Source of the DNA: Geomicrobium halophilum
GTDB lineage: Bacteria > Bacillota > Bacilli > Bacillales > Marinococcaceae
Assembly: GCF_014207655.1 (NCBI RefSeq)
Contig: NZ_JACHHJ010000001.1
Coordinates: 1,488,001 to 1,552,000 of the forward strand
DNA length: 64,000 bases
Direction of reading: 5' to 3'
Both the position numbers and the translations under genes were made by a program. Under the pieces are notes generated by a model that did not search any database, was not told the DNA's origin, and saw nothing but the letters and a program-made list of their open reading frames with translations. This document shows, piece after piece, positions 9,777-18,669 of this stretch (position 1 is the stretch's first letter; every line of letters begins with the position of its first letter).

Positions 9777-10202
9777 ATGTCCAATCAATCCGATTGCATT
9801 TTCTGCAAAATTGTACAAGGTGAGATTCCTTCCAGTAAAATTTATGAGGACGAAGAAGCTGTCGCTTTTTTAGATTTGAGTCAAGTTACAAAAGGGCACA
9901 CGTTATTGATCCCTAAAGACCATCAGGAAAACATTTTTTCATTAAACGAAGAAACAGCTGCTAAGCTCTTTTCAAAAGTACCGGAAATTGCCCGCGCGCT
10001 GAAAAAAACCTTCAATTGTGATGGCTTGAACATCGTCAATAACAACGGTGAGAAAGCAGACCAATCCATTTTTCACTATCACTTACATTTTATCCCGCGC
10101 TACGGTGATGACATTTTATACCATTGGGTGGATAACAGTGACAAATACACGACCGAAGATTTGCAATCGTATGCGCAGGACGTAAAAGCGAATTTGGAAT
10201 AA
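9777..10202 (+). CDS. hit: HIT family hydrolase
   Basis: 141-residue histidine-triad protein. The N-terminal CIFCKIVQGEIP holds zinc-type cysteines and the active-site triad is in FHYHLHFIPR (H-x-H-x-H), so the nucleotide-phosphoramidase/AMP-lysine hydrolase chemistry of the family is expected. GAGGAGGGG ribosome site. Located next to ecsA and serC as in B. subtilis. Confidence 0.92.
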   Translation: MSNQSDCIFCKIVQGEIPSSKIYEDEEAVAFLDLSQVTKGHTLLIPKDHQENIFSLNEETAAKLFSKVPEIARALKKTFNCDGLNIVNNNGEKADQSIFHYHLHFIPRYGDDILYHWVDNSDKYTTEDLQSYAQDVKANLE

Positions 10203-10270
10203 ATGAACAAGCCATCAGGAAGATTGTGCAACAAGCTTCCTGAACTTATATACATAGGGAGGTTATGGAA

Positions 10271-11383
10271 TTGACAACAAGAAGAATTCATAACTTCAAT
10301 GCTGGGCCTGCCGCTCTCCCTCTAGAAGTTCTTCAACAGGCAGCATCCGAGCTTGAGGACTTCAACGATACCGGTATGTCCATCATGGAACACAGTCATC
10401 GCGGAGAAAGTTACGAGGAAGTGCACAATGAAGCGATTGCTCTTGTCAAACGTCTCCTTGACATCCAAGCCGATTATGAAGTTCTGCTTTTACAAGGAGG
10501 AGCGAGTTTGCAGTTTGCGATGGTTCCGTATAACCTGCTTGCACCATCTCAAAAAGCAAATTACATGATGACAGGCTCCTGGTCGGAAAAGGCGAAAAAA
10601 GAAGCTGACATCTTGGGGCAAACGTATAGCGGCGCAAGCACAAAAGACGAAAACTATGCGTACATACCTGTTTTTGACCAAATTGAAACCGATCCGGAAG
10701 ATGCCTACATCCATGTGACTTCCAACAACACCATTTACGGAACGGCTTGGCAACGGGAAGATTTTGAACGAATGTCTGAGTGGAGCGCACCTGTTGTTGT
10801 TGATATGTCGAGTGATATATTCAGCCGCACCCTGCCGATTGAAAACTTTGATCTGATCTATGCGGGAGCACAAAAAAATCTTGGCCCATCCGGAGTCACC
10901 CTTGTCATTATTTCTAAAGCAATGCTCGAAAAGAGTACAAGCATCACTCAAAACGTACCGAGTATTTTACGCTACAATACCCATGCAGATAAAAATTCTC
11001 TCTATCACACGCCACCAACCTTTGCGGTTTATATGCTAAAAAATACACTGCAATGGATTGAAAACGCAGGGGGCCTTACAGCAATGGAGGCCGAAAACCG
11101 AAAAAAAGCACAGCTTTTATATAACGTGATTGACGAAAGCAACGGTTTTTATCAAGGGCATGCACACCCAGATAGCCGTTCAGACATGAACGTTACCTTT
11201 ACGCTTCCTAGCGAAGCGCTGACAGATCGCTTTCTTCAAGAAGCTAAAGACCTGCATTTCATCGGCCTAAATGGCCACCGCTCTGTCGGCGGCTGCCGCG
11301 CCTCCATTTATAATGCCGTTTCGTATGAATCCTGCAAAGCCCTTCGTGATTTCATGATTTCATTTCAAATAAACAACCAATAA
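10271..11383 (+). CDS. serC: Phosphoserine aminotransferase
   Basis: PLP enzyme of about 370 residues that converts 3-phosphohydroxypyruvate and glutamate to phosphoserine in serine biosynthesis. It opens with the family sequence HNFNAGPAALP, the PLP lysine is in YAGAQKNLGPSG, and the substrate-binding tail is GLNGHRSVGGCRAS. An ATG occurs at 10265, but the ribosome site GGGAGG ends only one base before it; the in-frame TTG at 10271 has the better spacing of seven and is preferred. Next to hit, as in B. subtilis. Confidence 0.93.
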   Translation: MTTRRIHNFNAGPAALPLEVLQQAASELEDFNDTGMSIMEHSHRGESYEEVHNEAIALVKRLLDIQADYEVLLLQGGASLQFAMVPYNLLAPSQKANYMMTGSWSEKAKKEADILGQTYSGASTKDENYAYIPVFDQIETDPEDAYIHVTSNNTIYGTAWQREDFERMSEWSAPVVVDMSSDIFSRTLPIENFDLIYAGAQKNLGPSGVTLVIISKAMLEKSTSITQNVPSILRYNTHADKNSLYHTPPTFAVYMLKNTLQWIENAGGLTAMEAENRKKAQLLYNVIDESNGFYQGHAHPDSRSDMNVTFTLPSEALTDRFLQEAKDLHFIGLNGHRSVGGCRASIYNAVSYESCKALRDFMISFQINNQ

Positions 11384-11434
11384 TCACTGCATCCGTAATG
11401 ATCTTTTCATCGTTACGGATCTTTCATTTTAATT

Positions 11435-11480
11435 AAGAGCCGAGAAGCAAAGGACATAAGCAGAAGTTTTTTGAACAACC
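11435..11480. repeat. Partial copy of repeat family R1
   Basis: Contains AAGAGCCGAG near its left end and TTTTTTGAACAACCTC at its right end, matching the two ends of the 203-bp element at 9540-9742 with most of the interior missing. It lies between serC and hpr. Confidence 0.4.
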
Positions 11481-11579
11481 TCTTTTCTTTTAAATACTTT
11501 TTCTCTATACTAAAAGCATAACGACAATATATTTTAAAAATTGACAAATGATACACAATTTTTTGAGAGGGAGGTATAT

Positions 11580-12107
11580 ATGGAACTTTCTAAGACTCAA
11601 TCTTGGGAGCAGTCGCTTCACTTTAAACATCGGCTTGCCTATTTGAGCAAAGCGCTTTGGAAGTCTGTGGAACAGGATTGGCAGCGATGGTTACAGCCGC
11701 ATGGATTGAATATTAATGAACACCAAATCCTATGGATTACTTACCAAATGGGCACCCCTGTCCTCTCTGAAATAGCCAGAAACGGGGTTATGCATGTTTC
11801 AACCGTTTATAATTTTTCGAAAAAATTAGAAGAAAGAAATCTCATCTGTATGGTAAAACAACAAAAAGATCGCCGCCAGACATATGTACACCTGACCGAA
11901 AAAGGGAAAGCGCTTTTTTTGGAAACATTGGATCATTTTGATGCCAATAGTCACGAAACCCTACAGGGTGCCATGCCCCTCAAAGAACTTTATGGAAAGT
12001 TCCCAGAATTTGCTGAGATTGCCACCCTTGTTCGTCATATGTACGGCGAGGACTTTACCGACAAATTCAAACATCCCCTTTCTGGATACAACACTACACC
12101 CTCCTGA
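11580..12107 (+). CDS. hpr: MarR-type regulator Hpr (ScoC)
   Basis: 175-residue winged-helix regulator of the MarR family. It matches Hpr/ScoC, the transition-state repressor of extracellular protease, oligopeptide permease and sporulation genes. The winged helix spans roughly residues 40-115 (HQILWITYQMG ... VSTVYNFSKKLEERNLI ... KQQKDRRQTYVHLT). The start at 11580 has GGGAGG seven bases upstream; the frame is open to 11541 without a ribosome site. In B. subtilis PrkA has been linked to ScoC, and prkA is also in this window. Confidence 0.92.
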   Translation: MELSKTQSWEQSLHFKHRLAYLSKALWKSVEQDWQRWLQPHGLNINEHQILWITYQMGTPVLSEIARNGVMHVSTVYNFSKKLEERNLICMVKQQKDRRQTYVHLTEKGKALFLETLDHFDANSHETLQGAMPLKELYGKFPEFAEIATLVRHMYGEDFTDKFKHPLSGYNTTPS

Positions 12108-12123
12108 TAAGGGGGGTGTAGTG
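12092..12123. terminator. Hairpin overlapping the hpr stop codon
   Basis: CACTACACCCTCC and GGGGGGTGTAGTG form a stem of about 12 bp spanning the last codons and stop of hpr. It separates convergent genes and may terminate both, but there is no clear T run on either side. Confidence 0.45.
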
Positions 12124-12130
12124 AATCTTC

Positions 12131-12688
12131 TTAAGAAATATCGCCTTCATGCACGCCCTCAAATGTGATTGTCTCCGTATCAAGCGAACCGATGCGCAAA
12201 TACAGCTCATCTCCAATATCGATGTCATTGATATCCACATCTATGACTCCTTCATCTGGGTAAATATGGACCCATTCTGGCATATCAGCCTGTTGACGAA
12301 TCACCTCCAAGACAGTTGAACCTGGTAACTCCAGAGCACCAATAGCGACCCCATTTTCCTCGAGACGCAAATTCCCACTATCGGTTACCATTGGCAATAA
12401 ATAAAGATCAACATCAAAGTTTACTCCGAAGAACTCGAAGGTGCCCGTAAAGACGAATTCATCCCCTTCCTTTTGTATACGAAACCCATCGTTTTCCGTA
12501 CTCAAATATGTATTGATTTGGTCTATAGATGTCTCTGCCGAAAAAAATACCTCTCCCTCTTCCGGCGCTTCTTGTATCTCGCTTGGGGAAGGCGAGTCAG
12601 AGCCAATGGGAGATAACAAGAGCCAAAAACTTCCAGCAATAATAACGTTAATGGCTAATAAAATAAAAAATGCCCATTTCCAGTTCAT
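12131..12688 (-). CDS. YpmS-like membrane-anchored protein
   Basis: 185 residues: a single N-terminal membrane anchor (about residues 5-27) and an extracytoplasmic acidic domain. Features such as the repeated EEGEVFFSAETS / YLSTENDGFRI pattern and the LPMVTDSGNLRLEENGVAIGALELP block match the YpmS (DUF2140) family of unknown function. I choose the ATG at 12688, which has AAAGGA eight bases upstream, over upstream ATGs. Convergent with hpr. Confidence 0.7.
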   Translation of the reverse strand: MNWKWAFFILLAINVIIAGSFWLLLSPIGSDSPSPSEIQEAPEEGEVFFSAETSIDQINTYLSTENDGFRIQKEGDEFVFTGTFEFFGVNFDVDLYLLPMVTDSGNLRLEENGVAIGALELPGSTVLEVIRQQADMPEWVHIYPDEGVIDVDINDIDIGDELYLRIGSLDTETITFEGVHEGDIS

Positions 12689-12831
12689 ATTTTTCATCCT
12701 TTGCACGATTGGTTTATCATCATGATACCATATGAAGGTCAATGATCATTTACGATCGCTGACTCAAATCGCTATCTTTTTAGGCCAATGTTTGATACAG
12801 TAGGTTCAAGAGATGTATTGGAGGTTCAGGC

Positions 12832-13014
12832 ATGTCTATTTTCGTATTTGTTTTTTTTGCAACGATATATCTGTTTATCATTAATTCTATGACCAACTCT
12901 CTTGTGGTACAAAAAGAATTATCTGAAGAACGAATACCCAATGTTTTTACCACGATAAACGTTTTAATCATGATTCTTCTTGCTTCTACATATGTAAGGC
13001 TTTTAGTCATCTAA
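12832..13014 (+). CDS. Small two-helix membrane protein
   Basis: 60 residues, two hydrophobic segments (about residues 2-19 and 40-59) around a short charged loop. A well placed GGAGG lies seven bases before the ATG, which supports real translation. No family recognised. It is on the opposite strand to its neighbours and stands alone. Confidence 0.55.
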   Translation: MSIFVFVFFATIYLFIINSMTNSLVVQKELSEERIPNVFTTINVLIMILLASTYVRLLVI

Positions 13015-13046
13015 TCATTCGCCGCCTAAATGTTCCTTACTCAACG

Positions 13047-13081
13047 GAAAAAGGGCTGGCTTTAGAAGCCAACCCTTTCCT
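13047..13081 (-). terminator. Terminator of the YjcZ peptide genes
   Basis: Minus-strand stem AAAGGGTTGGCTT / AAGCCAGCCCTTT with a T run, directly after the stop of the 35-residue gene. Confidence 0.8.
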
Positions 13082-13083
13082 TC

Positions 13084-13191
13084 TTAGTAGCCGCCGAAGC
13101 CGCCCCAAGAAGCTCCAATAATAATGAGCAAGATGAACAACACTACAAGCAGAGCGAAACCTCCGCCGTTTCCATATCCTCCGTAACCCAT
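13084..13191 (-). CDS. YjcZ family sporulation peptide, 35 residues
   Basis: Translates to a Gly/Tyr-rich head (MGYGGYGNGGGFALL), a hydrophobic core (VVLFILLIIIGASW) and a glycine-rich tail. This is the hallmark of the YjcZ/YhcN-like small spore peptides of Bacillus (YjcZ family). GGAGG lies eight bases before the ATG. It is the downstream member of a tandem pair. Confidence 0.85.
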   Translation of the reverse strand: MGYGGYGNGGGFALLVVLFILLIIIGASWGGFGGY

Positions 13192-13224
13192 ATATATTTC
13201 CTCCTTCCAAAATTTAAAGGACCC

Positions 13225-13314
13225 CTAGCACCAAGAGGCACCTACAATAATAAGCAAAATGAACAGGACGACGATGAGCGCAAAACCACCGCCATGGCCA
13301 TAGCCTTTTGACAT
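13225..13314 (-). CDS. YjcZ family sporulation peptide, 29 residues
   Basis: Paralogue of its neighbour: MSKGYGHGGGFALIVV, then FILLIIVGASW and a final Cys. A strong GGGAGGAGG ribosome site precedes the ATG. The core FAL(L/I)VVLFILLII(I/V)GASW is shared by both copies, so this is a tandem duplication with a truncated tail. Confidence 0.85.
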   Translation of the reverse strand: MSKGYGHGGGFALIVVLFILLIIVGASWC

Positions 13315-13671
13315 GATGCCACCTCCTCCCATTCCTGAGTTATACTATGTAGGGAGAAGTCGAGACGTTTGGGCACTCAACCTATAAATTGAGTTTTTCT
13401 TGTCGATATTAGAAATTCACGGGATTGGCTGCCTCAATGAAGTGCTTCCTAAACGAGGGTGAAACCCGGATTTGCCAAAAAGATTTCTTCACGAAAATAA
13501 GTCCTGTTCTTCCTTCAACTTCGTGAAAAAGTGGCAGGCTATCCTGCGTGGCTTTTTTTGTCCTACTTTTTGAACATGGATTTTTATGATATAGTTAAGA
13601 TTAGCTTTCGTCATTAGAATCATAGGATGTTTATCAATTACATATGGAGACGACTAAGGGGTGTGGAATGA
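13315..13671. other. Upstream region of prsA
   Basis: 357 bases without a gene. It holds a hairpin GCAGG-CTAT-CCTGC at 13534-13547 followed by a T run (13553-13559), which could be a leader terminator or the end of an upstream transcript. After it comes CTTTTTGAAC at 13566-13575, identical to the right end of repeat family R1. TATAGT near 13587 may be a -10 box for prsA. Confidence 0.35.
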
Positions 13672-14598
13672 TTGAAAAAGACAAATATTGCCCTCGCAAT
13701 AGGTTTAAGCGGCGTTATAGGTTTAACAGCTTGTAATGATAACGCTGAAGATGATGCGAATAATAACGATGGGGATGAAATTGTTAACGTTAACGGGACA
13801 GCGATTACTGAAGAAGAACTAACAGACGAATTAATGGATGAAGCTGGACAAGAGATGTTTAATCAAATGGTTCAAAATACCGTATTGCAGCAAAAAGCCG
13901 AGGAACTGGATATTGGCGAAGAAGAAGTTGAAGCTGAACTAGAGGATATGCGTGAGCAAATGGGTGTCGAAGATGACGAGCAATTGGTCGAAATGTTACA
14001 AATGCAGATGCAGGTTCCAATTGATTCCGTGGAAGAATTAAAAGAAGAATTTTTACTTCCTCAAGTGGTGATCCAGGAACTTTCTATGGAAGGTGTAGAA
14101 ATTTCTGAGGAAGATAAGGAAGCTTACTTTGAAGAGAATGAAGAATCACTAATCGAAGTAGAAGCGCGCCACATTCTTGTAGACGACGAGGAAACGGCTG
14201 AGGAAGTTTTAAGCGAACTTGAGGACGGCATGAGCTTTGAGGATGCGGTTGAAGAATATTCAGAGGATCCCCAAGGTGAACAGGAAGGCGGAAACGTCGG
14301 TTATTTCACTCAAGACGGACAAATGGATGAAAACTTCACAGAAACGGCTTTTGAATTAGATGAGGGAGAAATAAGCGATCCTGTCGAGTCACAGTTTGGC
14401 TATCACATCATCGAAGTTCTTGACCGCAACGACTCCTATGAAGAGCTTGAAGAACAAATTGAAGACCAGCTCACGCAAGAACAGTCCAGAATGCCACAAG
14501 AAGTGATTCAGGAATTGATGGAAGAAGCTGACATTGAAGTAACAGACAGTGAATACGACGATTGGCTTCAAGATCCAAACGCGATGCCAATGCAATAG
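13672..14598 (+). CDS. prsA: Post-translocational foldase lipoprotein PrsA
   Basis: 308 residues. The signal peptide ends in the lipobox LTAC, so the mature protein is lipid-anchored outside the membrane. An N-terminal chaperone segment is followed by a parvulin PPIase domain (about residues 160-255: EARHILVDDEETAEEVL ... GGNVGYFTQDGQM ... PVESQFGYHIIEVLD). It folds secreted proteins and helps PBP stability. The start is TTG at 13672. Its mature part is dominated by Glu/Asp with very few Lys/Arg, much more acidic than PrsA of B. subtilis. Next to yhaL and yhaM as in B. subtilis, and here close to cssRS. Confidence 0.93.
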   Translation: MKKTNIALAIGLSGVIGLTACNDNAEDDANNNDGDEIVNVNGTAITEEELTDELMDEAGQEMFNQMVQNTVLQQKAEELDIGEEEVEAELEDMREQMGVEDDEQLVEMLQMQMQVPIDSVEELKEEFLLPQVVIQELSMEGVEISEEDKEAYFEENEESLIEVEARHILVDDEETAEEVLSELEDGMSFEDAVEEYSEDPQGEQEGGNVGYFTQDGQMDENFTETAFELDEGEISDPVESQFGYHIIEVLDRNDSYEELEEQIEDQLTQEQSRMPQEVIQELMEEADIEVTDSEYDDWLQDPNAMPMQ

Positions 14599-14634
14599 AG
14601 TAAAAATATAGGAAACCCCCTCTTACCTGATCAG

Positions 14635-14668
14635 AAAAGCACCTCTATAAAATGGAGGTGCTTTTCTT
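14635..14668 (+). terminator. Terminator after prsA
   Basis: Stem AAAAGCACCTC / GAGGTGCTTTT, then TCTTCTTCC. Confidence 0.8.
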
Positions 14669-14674
14669 CTTCCT

Positions 14675-14956
14675 TTATTCATTTTCCGTAGAACCTGCTG
14701 ATCGTCCCGCACGTTCCTTTTCCATCCGCCGTATATAGACTCGACCTTCTTGCTCAATCCATTCGGCTTCTGCTTTTCTTTCTTGCATGCTTGTCCTTAT
14801 CCACATATACCCGGAAATAATAGCTGCCAAAATAACTGTAGCTACCCACCATGGAATCGTCGTTATGGCTGTATCCGCTGTAAATCGTTGCAAGATAGCG
14901 AGTACAAAAAAGACGATGACGAGTGTAAATAACATCCGTTTAGAGCGTTGTTCCAA
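14675..14956 (-). CDS. yhaL: YhaL family sporulation membrane protein
   Basis: About 93 residues with two hydrophobic segments, then a charged tail containing EWIEQEGRVYIRRMEKER, the pattern of the sporulation protein YhaL. It lies between prsA and yhaM, its place in B. subtilis. A GTG occurs at 14965, but the AAGGGG ribosome site overlaps it; the TTG at 14956 has correct spacing and is preferred. Confidence 0.72.
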   Translation of the reverse strand: MEQRSKRMLFTLVIVFFVLAILQRFTADTAITTIPWWVATVILAAIISGYMWIRTSMQERKAEAEWIEQEGRVYIRRMEKERAGRSAGSTENE

Positions 14957-15056
14957 ATCTACCACCCCTTATCGTTCCTATGTTACTTTATGTGAACGTA
15001 GAGGCTTGTATGATTAAAATCAGTGTTCAATAGGCCAGCCTTTCTCTCTCCCTTTT

Positions 15057-16016
15057 TTACCTGGGCTTGTAAAAGGTACGGTTTTCTAAAGCCGGAATAC
15101 GCTCAGTAAAATGTCCGGGCTCCGTTTTTTCTAGCGCTTTTTCCATCATGTTCATCTTGGCATCAAGGTTATCAATATAATGTAGGATCTCCGCCTCTTT
15201 AACGAGCGGCGGTTTAGGACTCCCCCATTCTCCTTTCCCGTGATGGCTTAAGACGATGTGTTCAAGCAGCATCGGTTCTTCGCCTTCAATATTCAGTTCT
15301 TCGGCTGCTTGGTGGATTTCTGAGGCAATGATTGAAATATGGCCAATCAGCTTCCCTTCAGGCGTATATTCCGTATCAATCGGACCTGATAATTCACGAA
15401 CCTTACCAAGGTCGTGAAGAATGATACCGGCATATAGTAAATCTTTATTTAAACTTGGATAAAGTTTCACCACTGCGTTCGCCAGTTCAAGCATACTAAC
15501 GACATGGTAGGCAAGGCCGGACATAAACTCATGGTGATGCCTGGTTGCAGCAGGCACTTCCAGAAAACCATGTTGATATTTTTTAAGCAAATGACGAGTG
15601 AGACGCTGAACTTTTGCATTTTCAATATCAAAAATATATTGATTGACTTGTTCCAACATATCGTTTTTATTAAGCGGTGCACTTGGGACAAAATCTGAAA
15701 CGTTGACCTGATCTTGATCATTTGCTGGACGAATGCGCGCAATTTTTAACTGTAGGCGTCCGCGATAATCAAAGACTTCGCCTTGGACTTGAACGATGGT
15801 TTTACCAGAATACGTCGCTTCATCTTCTGGCTTTATCGCCCATAGTTTCGCTTCAATATCACCGCTTTGATCCGATAATCGTAACGTTAAAAACGGCTTT
15901 CCATTGCTGGCAATTCCCCGAATCGACTGGCGAATTAGCATATGACGATCAATTTTATCCCCAACTTTGGCATAATAAATTCCTTTTTGCATAGTAAGCA
16001 CAGTTAGACGGTACAC
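15057..16016 (-). CDS. yhaM: 3'-5' exoribonuclease YhaM
   Basis: An N-terminal OB-fold nucleic-acid-binding domain ([21 protein letters not shown], about residues 38-60) is followed by a metal-dependent HD domain ([16 protein letters not shown] ... [12 protein letters not shown]). This is the YhaM exonuclease that degrades RNA, and DNA in vitro, from the 3' end. The family usually begins near [12 protein letters not shown], i.e. at 15992, but that ATG has no ribosome site; the GTG at 16016 lies about 14 bases after GGAGGG. The exact start is uncertain. Confidence 0.92.
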   Translation of the reverse strand: MYRLTVLTMQKGIYYAKVGDKIDRHMLIRQSIRGIASNGKPFLTLRLSDQSGDIEAKLWAIKPEDEATYSGKTIVQVQGEVFDYRGRLQLKIARIRPANDQDQVNVSDFVPSAPLNKNDMLEQVNQYIFDIENAKVQRLTRHLLKKYQHGFLEVPAATRHHHEFMSGLAYHVVSMLELANAVVKLYPSLNKDLLYAGIILHDLGKVRELSGPIDTEYTPEGKLIGHISIIASEIHQAAEELNIEGEEPMLLEHIVLSHHGKGEWGSPKPPLVKEAEILHYIDNLDAKMNMMEKALEKTEPGHFTERIPALENRTFYKPR

Positions 16017-16049
16017 GCCTTTACTGCTCTCCCTCCCTTATTTTATTAT

Positions 16050-17438
16050 TTATATCTGACGGGGGAGTGTCATCTGAAACGAAACACGCCCATTTTCGTT
16101 AACAACTCCGTGCCGCCCATGATGCAGCTCGGTAATTTGTCTAACAATCGCAAGTCCGAGGCCGAATTGACCTTTATTCCCTTTTCTAAAAGGATCAAAC
16201 ATCGTCTGCATATCTTCTTCATCGATCGGATCCCCATCATTTTCGACGATAAGAATGACCTCTTCTTTTGTTTGCTCGGCACGAATCCAGATTGTGCTTT
16301 CAGCATATCGCATGGCATTTTCGATAAGATTTTCAAGAAGAACTTGAATATGCTCACGATCTCCTTTAAAAATAATGTCAGCACCTTGAACCACAAATTG
16401 GAGATCGTCCCGCTGCAATCGATATCGCTCTTCTAATCGATAGGCAAGCGCGCCAAACGATAAATCTTCGAGATTAATGGTCTCCTTTTTTAAATTACCT
16501 AGTTTTGTAAAATAAAGCATATCTTTAACCCGTTGATCCATACGATTGGATTCCTGGAGAATGACGTCCATCGTTTCTTCTACTGTTTTTTTGGGTAAAA
16601 CCCCATCCTTTACCGATTGTGCATATGTTTTCACAACCATAATCGGCGTTTTCAGCTCATGGGAAGCGTGTTGAATGAACGTCTTTTGAGCATTGTCATA
16701 GCGAATCAGGTTTTGGCGCATGAGTTCAAATTGATCAGAAAGCTTTTGGAAATCCTCGTCTCCTTCCCAGTGAAAAGGTTCTTTCCAATTTCTTTTCGCA
16801 ATTTGTTCGAAATGACTCCCCAGCAATCGCAGGGGTTTTCTGAGGTAGCGCGTGAGCCACATGACCGGAAGCAAACTAAACGCCGCTGTTATGAGCATCA
16901 AATATACAAGATTTTCCCACAACTGATTGACCATAGAATCACGATAAGAGTCCAGCATAAAAGATATATATAATATTTCGTCTACATCCTCATCATCCCC
17001 CGCGTCTACCTGCGTAACAACATAGAAAATCGTAGAGTCCTGGTTGGTCACCTCATAACGTCCGGTTCCCTGTTCTTGAGCAAAGGCTTGGTCGACCATT
17101 TCTGGGACCGCGTCTTCTACTTCTTCTGGCAAAGCCTCCAGGATATCTTCTAAATCCTCACCTGTTGCACTTCCCCCAACCTGGTCGGCGATATAGATCG
17201 TACCGACATCCCGTTCAGACTGAGGGTCAATGAGTGCATCATCTGTAGTTGGAGGTGAAAACTGGCCGCTAAGAGGGCTGACTAATTGTTGTTGATGCTG
17301 CTCAATAATACGGTAGGTCTCTTCTGTAAGTGTACCTTGAATAGATAAAGGATAAATGATGGTCAGCGAAAGACCAAGCAATACCAACAATGCAAGAAAA
17401 GATAACCATATTCTTCGCGTAAGATTCATGCGAATCAT
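16050..17438 (-). CDS. cssS: Secretion-stress sensor histidine kinase CssS
   Basis: 462 residues: a membrane segment near residues 10-31, an extracytoplasmic sensor region of about 140 residues that is very acidic, a second membrane segment near 175-197, a HAMP-like linker, phospho-acceptor His260 in HASHELKTP, and an ATPase domain (LLENLIENAMRYAE, VENDGDPID, GQFGLGLAIV). Identified as CssS from its partner, which closely matches CssR. CssRS senses misfolded exported protein and induces HtrA-type proteases. Overlaps cssR by ATGA. Confidence 0.82.
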   Translation of the reverse strand: MIRMNLTRRIWLSFLALLVLLGLSLTIIYPLSIQGTLTEETYRIIEQHQQQLVSPLSGQFSPPTTDDALIDPQSERDVGTIYIADQVGGSATGEDLEDILEALPEEVEDAVPEMVDQAFAQEQGTGRYEVTNQDSTIFYVVTQVDAGDDEDVDEILYISFMLDSYRDSMVNQLWENLVYLMLITAAFSLLPVMWLTRYLRKPLRLLGSHFEQIAKRNWKEPFHWEGDEDFQKLSDQFELMRQNLIRYDNAQKTFIQHASHELKTPIMVVKTYAQSVKDGVLPKKTVEETMDVILQESNRMDQRVKDMLYFTKLGNLKKETINLEDLSFGALAYRLEERYRLQRDDLQFVVQGADIIFKGDREHIQVLLENLIENAMRYAESTIWIRAEQTKEEVILIVENDGDPIDEEDMQTMFDPFRKGNKGQFGLGLAIVRQITELHHGRHGVVNENGRVSFQMTLPRQI

Positions 17439-18115
17439 GACGCCAGAATCCTATACCCATACCCATATAATGTTTCTAAGTGAATGCGCGGCATTTTTTT
17501 ACGTACGCGACGCACAACATCATCGACCGCCCGTTCAGACCCAAAGTAGTTTTCGCCCCATACGTCTTCTATAATATCTTCCCGTGATAAGGCTTTACCT
17601 ACTTGTACCGTCAACAATAAAATCAGGTCCATCTCTTTTGTCGTCAACTCAACCACCTGTCCATCGTTTTGCTCATCAACAACCGTTCGACCCTGGGGAT
17701 CAATCGTATAGTCGTTTAAATCAATTTTTTTATTTTCCTCCGACTCAGGACCATATACACGTGTGAGAAGTTTTTTTACACGAATAATCAGCTCTTGCGG
17801 CAAAAAAGGTTTCGATATGTAATCATCGCTGCCCATCTCAAGACCAAGCACACGGTCTAAGTCCTGATCCCTCGCTGAAATAAAAATCACTGGGATATCA
17901 CCTTGTACCTCACGAATGTTTTTTAGAATTTGATAGCCATCGGTGCCTGGCAGCATAATATCCAACACCCATAGATGCGGCTTTTCGTTAACAGCTTCCT
18001 GTGCTTGATCTCCATCATGAAATAATTTTACCGTCCATCCTTCTTTCTCCATATACGTTTTTAGTGCTTCTGATAAGTTCTCTTCATCCTCTACGAGGAA
18101 AATGGTATAACTCAT
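17435..18115 (-). CDS. cssR: Response regulator CssR
   Basis: 226-residue OmpR/PhoB-type regulator. The phospho-acceptor is Asp52 in LWVLDIMLPGTDGY, and the C-terminal winged helix ends LETLYGYGYRILAS. The opening SYTIFLVEDEENL, the block VIFISARDQDLDRVLGLEMGSDDYISKPFLP and the helix YFGSERAVDDVVRRVRKKMP agree closely with CssR of B. subtilis. The gene is first in a cssRS operon. Proximity to prsA and yidC is not the B. subtilis arrangement and groups secretion-quality genes together. Confidence 0.85.
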   Translation of the reverse strand: MSYTIFLVEDEENLSEALKTYMEKEGWTVKLFHDGDQAQEAVNEKPHLWVLDIMLPGTDGYQILKNIREVQGDIPVIFISARDQDLDRVLGLEMGSDDYISKPFLPQELIIRVKKLLTRVYGPESEENKKIDLNDYTIDPQGRTVVDEQNDGQVVELTTKEMDLILLLTVQVGKALSREDIIEDVWGENYFGSERAVDDVVRRVRKKMPRIHLETLYGYGYRILAS

Positions 18116-18273
18116 CTTACTTCACTCATTTCTTCGAATTTGATTTAATACTATCAATCTTTCTTTCCCATGCCAACTCATAACAAAGATCATTCTTATA
18201 CCAATTATCAAGGACAATTGATCCAAATGCAAAAACCCCCCAACCGAGAAGACCGGATGAGGGAAAATCTTTT

Positions 18274-18669
18274 TTACCATAAGAGGCTAAGTGCTGCTAA
18301 TCCAGCTAAGGGTAAGGCTAATCTTCTCCAGCGCCAGCGAGGACCCCAGCCATATCCATATCCGCCGTATCCACCATAGCCGCCATAGCCGCCAAATACT
18401 CTATAATCACCATCATAACCCATAGACTTTTGATAATGGCTCCCGTGATGACCATGTTGGTGACCGTGCATGTAATTTCCATGATGGCTGTGCATATGAT
18501 CTTTTTGATGATGTCCATCATCATCTGGTTCCAAGATGATCAAGTATACATTCTCTACATCTACATTTTCAACATACCCAAAAAACTTTTGGTGATCCTT
18601 CATATCTGCCTGCACATGCCTTCCTATGTGCTGCATACAATGATGATACATTTGTTCGTTACGCTGCAT
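18274..18669 (-). CDS. His/Gly/Tyr-rich spore-coat-like protein
   Basis: 131 residues in three parts: an N-terminal domain of about 50 residues that could adopt an LSm/DUF2642-like fold (HIGRHVQADMKDHQKFFGYVENV), a histidine-rich linker (HHQKDHMHSHHGNYMHGHQ), and a tail of GGYGGYGGYGGYGYGWGPRW. Such composition is typical of coat or exosporium proteins of spore formers and might bind metals. A good GGAGG site is upstream. No specific family name can be given. Confidence 0.6.
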   Translation of the reverse strand: MQRNEQMYHHCMQHIGRHVQADMKDHQKFFGYVENVDVENVYLIILEPDDDGHHQKDHMHSHHGNYMHGHQHGHHGSHYQKSMGYDGDYRVFGGYGGYGGYGGYGYGWGPRWRWRRLALPLAGLAALSLLW

